A stretch of 64,000 nt of DNA, taken from positions 4,277,527-4,341,526 of the forward strand of contig CM043870.1 in NCBI GenBank assembly GCA_023846275.1, given 5' to 3'. Shown here one piece after another: positions 36,701 to 45,700 of this stretch; positions within the stretch are counted from its first letter, which is position 1, and every line of letters starts with the position of its first letter. The stretch comes from Vanilla planifolia (taxonomy: Eukaryota > Streptophyta > Magnoliopsida > Asparagales > Orchidaceae). The position numbers and the translations under genes were made by a program. The notes below the pieces were generated by a model. The model saw only the letters and a list, made by a program, of their open reading frames with translations, searched no databases and was not told where the DNA came from.

Positions 36701-39700
36701 GACTACAGAAAAATTAATAATTTTATATGATACAAAATGTCAAGTTGTAAAATCCAAAAATGCTAATAAAACAAGCATTGTAAAGATGAATGGATCAAGA
36801 TGGATGAGTTGCCATACACGAAAAAATATGATTAAAAATGAATAACTAAAAAGAAAACCTGAATAACAACAGTTGAAAATAAGCTGAAGGACAAATGGCT
36901 TTGATGGTTTTATTTAAACATTTTAAACAAAAGACACTTAACATCCCTTTAAGAGATGCAAGTTATTGAAATATCCCCTATGCATAGAGTAATTAATAGT
37001 TAAACCCTGCAAGATGAAGCAAGAAACTTTTTAAAGGACTAAATGTGCTTTGATGCAAATGAAGAGTTTTAATAAAAAAGTGTTTAATGATATTTATGGT
37101 AAGATTAAGAACCGTTGTTGTTGCATTCTATTCAATAAACCTAGTAGATCTACATGCACTCCCTGCTATACACCTTACCAAATCCTTTTGGCAACAAAAT
37201 CAATCACCAGATCCTATTTTCAAGGTGGAATCAAGTTACCCATGGCTTTCACTAATATCAATCACAAATGAGCAAGAATTTTGGCTAAACTTCAAATTTT
37301 ATTTCAAAATTTAGGCTTACTCAGACAAAAAGACTTAATCTTTAAATTTTTCCACTTGTCCTTGCATACATTCATTTCATTCAATAAAATCAAATACAAG
37401 AGCACTTTATCTATATAAACACAAAAAGATGAATGCTATGATCCTTAATGTAAACCAATCATGACCAAAAGTTATTCAACTGATACTTAACATTTGATAG
37501 AAATCAACCATCTTTAACACAAACTCCTCCCTTTTTGAGAAAATCTCAAATTTCTTTAAAAACTCTATTACATGCTGCAATGAAAACCAATTAAGGTACC
37601 TTCCTATGACGTTGAACTTATTTGCTAACCAAATGAAGAAATCTCTAACCTCCATAAAAAAGATAATTTTTTCACTAATATTTTGTGTTAACTTTTGTTC
37701 AATCATCCTCCCTTTACATTATATGTTGAGCTAGATGAATGACTATACTTCAAAGACACAAAAAAAGGTTGGAATAGCAACAATTAAGAAAAGTATTAAG
37801 AAAAACTAAGACACGTTGAATATGCTAAACTTGACTCATTTAACACTAATTAAGAGATGAGTTATTTAACTTTTCTCATGTTAATAGAAGGAGAAAAAGA
37901 AACAAAAAAATACATAACAAGAGACTACTAGAAAGGTACTATATACCTGGGTCATAAGAAACAACTACCAATGGACAGAACATGGTAACATTAGAGGATT
38001 CAAGTAGTTGATTTCAATTTGTAAAATTGTTGTTCTTCCCTCTCTAAAATTCTAGCACTTATGCCAATATAGTTAAAAGTGTCAATCCTCTATTCATCTA
38101 GTGTGTTCAAGCTTACAAATTAAATAAATTAGTAAACCAAATAATCCATCCTCTCTCATGTTAAAACATCATATAAATTGCCTCAAGCCCTAAAATGGTT
38201 CAAATTTTAATTCTTTCAAAAATTTTCTGATCTCCATTTTATATTCTTTAACAAAAATAAAATCATCACATTTTTTGAAAAAAATTGCTGTCATTCTCAG
38301 GGTAAAAAACTCGTGCATCTAAAATTTAGAGTTTCCAGAACAATACGTTTGATCATCATATAAGAAGCCCTTTATTAAGGAAAAGTATGAAGGATGAAGC
38401 AAATTTAAAATTGTTACTATAGACGTATATGACAACAAAAAAAGTACTATCTTTAATCATCAAACATTCAATTGGCACCTCAAGTGCAAAATTATATCAG
38501 ATTATTGCTGGAAATAGTGATAATATTGCAATATGAGCAAATAGCTTGGTGCAGTTTCATCTAAGGTCATTACAATGTGTAATAACTGAAACAAGAAAAA
38601 GGTAGCAACATATGATGGACCAATCACGCTTATATTTCATCAAATAACTTAAAGAATTAACATAATAATGCTAATATTTTGTGATCTCAAATGAACATGT
38701 AATCAAGAATAGAGTTGAGAGAAATCAAGAACAGTGAACACTACTGCTCCAGATGACTATAAAGGTGGATACAACCAGTAACTAAAAGGTTAATCCATAC
38801 CACCTGTAGCAGAGCCTAAGGAAATCAGTTTATTTTTATCAGTAATTACAAAACAAGGTCGCTTTTATACAATGAAACGTCTGTCATTTTACTTGTATAC
38901 AAAGTGCAAATAGGAAGCACAGCAAACTTTCAAAACACTTTACTTCCCATACTTGTATGCAGTATTATAAGTAAATATTCCATGTTCTATAATTCTGATG
39001 TTAAAATTGTACATATGTAACTGGAAGAGGAATATAATGCCTTCAAAAAAATTTTTAAGTATTAAAAATTTGAAGATATGCAAAGGCAGATGGAAAACAT
39101 GAAGCAACAAAGGAATTATACTAGTGCAGACACCAAAACCACAATTGATAATTCACTGTTACAAGAGAAAACAACCGTTGTTCTGAGTTTGTAAGCTTGA
39201 GAAGCCACTGTTGTTGAACTGACTCCAGATTCCTCCCCAGATAACAATTCTAAAAGATCCTTCGTAAGCAAATCCAGATTCACAGATGAGGAAAGACCAA
39301 GAAGAACCTACGCATTGCAAAAAAAAAAAAAAAAAAGAATCAGAAAAATTACATTCTAACAAGACAAATTCCAAAAAATAATTAAATCAAGATCAAGTAA
39401 ATCAAACAAGGATACATCAAACAATTAAACATCAAATTTTAAACCAAACAAGCAGATGTCATAAAGATCTAAACATTTTAGAAATAAGAATTTCTGAAAA
39501 TTTGAACAGTGCAAAGAAATGTGAAGTCCAAAAATCAGATAATCAAGATATTATTTTGAATTTCTACTAATTTTTAATTGAAGGAACTTAATCCAGTGAG
39601 TTTTATAAGAGCTCATTATAGTTTATAAAATAGTATGGAAAAGTCGAATAACAAGCAAGTGGGATTCAAACCAAAACCTACAACAACTTCCAAGGTCGTT

Positions 39701-42700
39701 ATTATTACATTAGTTGGCACCCATGGTTCACCAAACCAATAACCTACAACAACGTCCAAGGTCTTCACTAATTACATTAATTGGCCAACTTTAAGGCTGA
39801 ACATGTCCCAAATAGTAAAAAATTGCAGTACCAACAGAATCCGTAAAATAGTCACATAGTTCTGCTGAACAACAAACACTTCACCGTTATCATTTGGCAT
39901 TTCCAATATTTCTGAGGCAGCTTGATGAGTCTTTTAAACCACCATTTTAAGAGATGCACACTAAAGTCTATCTAAATCCTTGGTTTCTGTAGTCCATCAG
40001 GGCCTTTCATATTTTATCTAACTCTTCCCCATAAAGTGCTTCCCTACTTGTTCAATCATCTAACTCAATTACATATTCTTATCATTCTAAAAAATGTACA
40101 CTTGCTTTCTCTGATATATATTCTTTAAGATAAATCTACCCTTATGTTCTCAACTTTATTACATTCTTAATCTTGCCAGTGCCCTTTGTTTTTCCTGCTC
40201 CCATATTTATACACATTTTAAGGGTTGCTAGATGGCAAACAGATTTCAAACTGAGTTTTTCATCTATATCCATGTTGGAAAATCATTCAGTGTGCTTCAG
40301 CAGATGTTGGAACAATTAGAATAACAAAAATATTTTTGACATAATACTAAACCAGATGATTCAACAGATATCTTATAAGAGAAGCTTCTTGCCGGAGGGT
40401 GACTTCTACAATAAAAAGGGAGTCAATAAAAAACCACTTACAAGGACACGTGGAGAGCTAGATGGCCCACTGAAGGCCCTCTTCATTTTCAATAGGGCAG
40501 CCCGTTTCTGATCCCGAACCTAGAAAAAGTTTAAAAGAAACAATTGAACATAATCACAATGAAAGGCTTATCAACAAAAAAGAGAGTTTTGTACTTTAGC
40601 ATAAAAAAGGAAGTGGTGAACTGTCAACGAATAAGTTAAACTTGGCATGCTACTCATTCTATCGAAAAAATAATGTATATGGAAAAAAAAGTATCATCTC
40701 CATCAATTTGTTATATATCAACTATTCAGAGGAGGCATTATGAATCATCCCCAACCTGTTTCAAAAGAATGCAAAATGAGTTACCGAGAGTCATTTAGAT
40801 ATGTGCGACCATTTTCCCATTTCATTTGCCCAAACATTTACAACAAAATCTTCTAGAATCCACTCATTATAACCTTATAAACCTACACTAACCCCTCATC
40901 TAATGTGACCAAATGCCTTCTTGTTAAAAACAAAAAAAAATGATATTATCTTTAGGCCAAACTATATTATATCACTTTCAATCTCAACCAATATTGCAAA
41001 TAATTGAATATTATCAAATGCTAGTAGTACAATTTGAAAAATCTTGAAGCTAAATCTAGGTTTAAAATCAAATCAAACATTTCAAGATTGATACCTGATG
41101 ATTGTTTCAAGCTTTGAAACATAATGCATCTAATATCTTCAGAAAAACTTGTACCAGAACTATTTGGTGTTGCCTGAATTAGCACATATAACAAATCAAT
41201 ACAAACTCATATTAACTAATTTCAACACTAGTTGATGGTTGTATTGTTGCAGGGTGTATTTCCTCCTTATATGAATTTAATACGACAACCAATAAAAGAA
41301 TAATGATTAAAGAAGAGCCTTTGCAAGACAATAAAGGTCGTTTCCATAAACTTTTGTGGTTGTTTGCTTAAGCAATGAAAATAAACTCCTATAAAGTATA
41401 GAATAAGGCTACAAGCAGTACCCCTTGCATGCATTACAAGAGAAGCAATAACATAAAAGGGTTTCAATAAAAGCTTTTTAATATAGCATACCCTCCAGGA
41501 ATCCTCCATCTACACAACATGACCTCCATGAGAAATGGGAGACAAATACACCTTGAATACAACCTAATCAAACAAAATTCACTTAGCTAAATCTGAGATT
41601 CTCTCAATCTTCTTTCCAAGCACCAGTTCCAGAACTTTCCATATGATTCCATTTCTGGAGGCCACTTGCAAACTCAGCAGTTTCCCTGGATGTAACTGCA
41701 AATCATGGAAGCCATCAGGCCTTGTCATACCCTCTACTGGAGGTTTGTGATGACCCTAAGGGTAGCATGATTAGAAACTCTGAGGAGGAATACCTAAAGA
41801 TTATACCCAATTTTATTCCATATAAGCCAAGTTTTAAGGCAAGATGACCCCTTGATTGAGATCAGAATTAAATCGAATAATTTAAATTTCCTTAATCTCT
41901 CAATAAAATTTAAGCATTTAATACAAAAGTCTACACAAATAAAATGCTGTGAAATATATAGTCCATAAGAAAATCTCTTAACAAATTCCATTTACAAAAT
42001 GCATCTCTTTGTCTTGCTTAGTAGACTATATCTGAAATATTCTATTTCAAGATCCCAAATACTCACAACTTAATCAAATCTTACAAGGCCCAAAAATTAA
42101 ATTCTTACATTATCTCAGTAAAGATCTTCCTATGGCTTTTTATAAATTATATAGAAAGATCAAGATAATTTTGAGATCGGTTTGAATACAGCTGCCTTTG
42201 CTTTGGTGTTTCAACTCCTGACCCTTAGATCTTTAAGTCCTCACACAAGCCCGGGACTGTTTCTCATCTTAAGATTTTATCTTGAAAGCAATAATTCAAT
42301 CACCAGATCAAGGTGACCAGCCAAGAATGATTATTTTAATATGCAGACCACACACTAATGCTTTTCCTAAGTTAAGCATCACAAATCATAACAGCTACAT
42401 AAAACAGAAAATATCACCAAAGCTCAAACTTTTTTAATAAAAAACCACCCACTTACAAGATGTAGACCTAAAGTAGCCAATCGCTAGATTTAAACTAGAA
42501 TAGTTAAATTCCTAAACTATAAAAATATGAGAATTACAAAATTAAACCAAAATAACATAAAGCCATATATAAGAAAATGTATGAATAACCAAAATAGTTA
42601 GTAGGCAGTAGTTAGCATAAAAATCTACATGAAATTCTACCAACACAAATGAATGCTCCAAAAGCACAACATGACCTAGATCACGGATAAGAACAGACAG

Positions 42701-45700
42701 ATGAACATCCTCAAATCACCAAATCATAGTAGGCTCAGGGCTAAATTTATTAATAGCCCATCTAGAGCAGGTACAACAAAAATGTTATTTTTAGTTCAGT
42801 TAGGAAGGATGAATCAATAACCAAGAATCAATCCAAAATTATGAAATCATGTTGATTTTGCATGAATAGATCTCTTAAAATTAGAGAAATCATAAGGTTG
42901 GTCCTAAATTCCTATTGTTGGAAAACCCAAAACCAACTTGACCCAAATAATTGAAAAAAAACATATACAGCTATAATCCAAGCCTACGCATAGACCTCGA
43001 GCTGCAAAATAGTGACACAATGTCCCGCATCTTTAACATAAAAAAAAATTATCCTTTATGTACAGACCAAGAGTTGAATTGATTTTATCAATTTAGTACA
43101 TGGCAAGTTCCTCCATGTCTCGATTCAATTATGATTCTTAGACATGAGGAACCAAAACAAATCAATCTGTGTGAGCTTTCCAATGAACTAACCTGAACCA
43201 CATTGTAATCCTAGCACATAACATCAATTCTAAAGGAAAATGTTCATATTTAATTATTAGAGAATATAAAGCATCAAAAAATTACAGCTAGTGAAGCATT
43301 TTGCACATTGATAGAGTTGTTAATAATTCAATCTTAAGCAAATTCAACTCTAACTTGAGATCAAATCAAAACTTTACAACTCAATCTCAATCCAAGTTTT
43401 GAGAGACGACAATTAGATTTAAGACAAGCTTGCTTGTTCGGTTGTTTATTGAAACTTGATCAAGCCAAGGCCAATCAAACCTTTAATTAATTTTCAATCT
43501 TCAAGCAAAAACTTTATGCACAAATGTGTTTAAACTTTGAGACATCCAAATATACATATTGTTACATAAAATAATTATTTAAATGCATTTTTCATGGATA
43601 TTGAAAGCTATGCTCACCTCTACTTGGGATGGCAAACTCATAACACATGAACTACAACTCATTGACTTATTTATATGCTTAAACATAAAATAACGAATAG
43701 AAAATCATATACACAATAAAATAATTATTTCAAGCATGATCCAAAAACATGACTCAAAAGAATATCGATCCAATTTTTGCCTAAATTGTAGATAATAGAG
43801 CTAGCTTCCAGCCATAATTGCAAATGTTATCAAATCTTGCAAATGAGATGAATCACACATTCTCATCAGAATAAATAAACAAAGTTATATCAATTAAAAG
43901 AAATGACTTTCTTTCTTCAATATACGATAAAGAAGATTTAGATTTTATTTACAAGTACATTTTCAATTTTCCAATTATTATCTTTTAACAAATTATTGAC
44001 ATAAACATTTGCAATTAGGTAGGTGTACTCTACGATACATTTTTTGAAAATTAAACAGTGAAATCATGAATCTTATGATGATCGGTTCGAATACAGTTGT
44101 ATCTTACATCATTCCTTACGTAATAACATACCCAGCCATAGTACAATTTATGAACAATGCATTTTTTGAAAACAACATTTTCTACTCTGAGCTTCAATAA
44201 TGTACAAAACATTGCAAAAAAAAAGTATTTGTTCCATACAATTGACTATAACAATTATCTACACACTAATAATTATAATTTCACGGTTAGAAATTTTTGG
44301 TATCAATTTGCCTACTATTTAATTAAAAAGTTTTTGAAAAAATGTTATTATTTTTCCTAGTTTATATAAAAAGTTTGTTATTCGAGATCACTCAAAATTG
44401 ATGTCAACCATGGATAAGAATTCAATAACAAAATTATATTAAAAGCTTTATAAAAGAAGTAAATAATCAATAAAACATATTTTCTTAATATTTTAGATAA
44501 TAAAAAGAGTTCTCTAAAAAAAACTAAAAGCTTGAATGAAGTTCCTTATTAGTGTACTCAAAAAATGGCATTAACAATAAGTTACATAACTAATAATTTT
44601 ATTCCATGTTTTAAGAAACATTTATCATCCAAAAAGAAAAGCATTGCAATGAAGTAGATGTATGGAAACTTGAACAAATTTGTTTAAATCTCTCAAGATG
44701 GAATCTATTTCAAGCATACTTGCCACCACTTATGTTTTTCAACTCAATGCAAATAAACTTACTTGACTGCATATAGTGAAGGATTCCAAGAAAAAAAATC
44801 AAACAATAGCACTACAATGGTATATTTAAGAATTAAAATATTTAGTTATGATTTATTAGATACTTAATCTATTAGAGTTATTTGAACTTCCTTTTCAACT
44901 TTTCTTCTCAAAATAAAGTTTTATTTATCTTTTCCAAACTTCTCAAATGATGTTTAATATGATGTTGAATATTTCAAAAACACAGAACTTTTGTTTCTAA
45001 ATTACATTTAAAAATTTTGAAAATATTTTTATTTCAAGATTTTATGAAACAAAGCAAAACACACTATAATTTCTTATAGAAATATACTCAATAACAGTTC
45101 CAATTATCAACACATATACAAAAAATTTAATTTTTTTACTTATAACATTCTATAAAAGTTCAAAATTTTCATTATTTTGAGTTCAAAATAAAACTTATAA
45201 AACTTGATCTTGGTATTCAATTTTATTCTTGATATTTGTTTTCATTTCCAAGTAAACTTAAAATATGAGCAAAATCCATAACTGAAGATTAAAGATTTAA
45301 GAATATTTCAAATGTTTCATCATAAAACCAATTCCTTTTTGAGCTTGAAAAAAGTTGCATAACAATAACAAAACTAAAATAAGATATTTTACAATTTAAA
45401 TGCAATTAATGTGGAAATTTATTTTCAAAAAGTTCAATGCAGATGCAATTGAACTAAATAATCATGGTAAGAACAAAAAAAAAGTATAACAACACTTTTG
45501 GCTCAAAATATAGATTCATAGGCAAAAAACAAATCTATTTCAATGACTCCATTAGGTCAAGCTTTTTGTTGTTCTACTTCAAATTTTCATTTGTCACAAT
45601 TTATATTTTTAAGGAGATACATAATGGAAAATCCAACACTGATGTGAACCCTCGATGATTTCATAAGCACGAGTAATCCAATACATGAAAATTATGTTCA

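Larger units (their letters stand above)
32348..39175 (-). other. TSR1 intron 4
   Basis: 6,828 nt bounded by GT-AG. It holds a C-rich patch (about 32,560-33,480) with a 31-bp tandem repeat and an antisense RTE-clade LINE remnant (about 35,280-36,930). The remaining sequence is AT-rich and unassigned. Confidence 0.7.

Noticed and set aside
41580..42300. Less AT-rich block in TSR1 intron 2 as a solo LTR
   Set aside because: It has an LTR-like look, but no TG...CA ends, target duplication or second copy could be found by eye.
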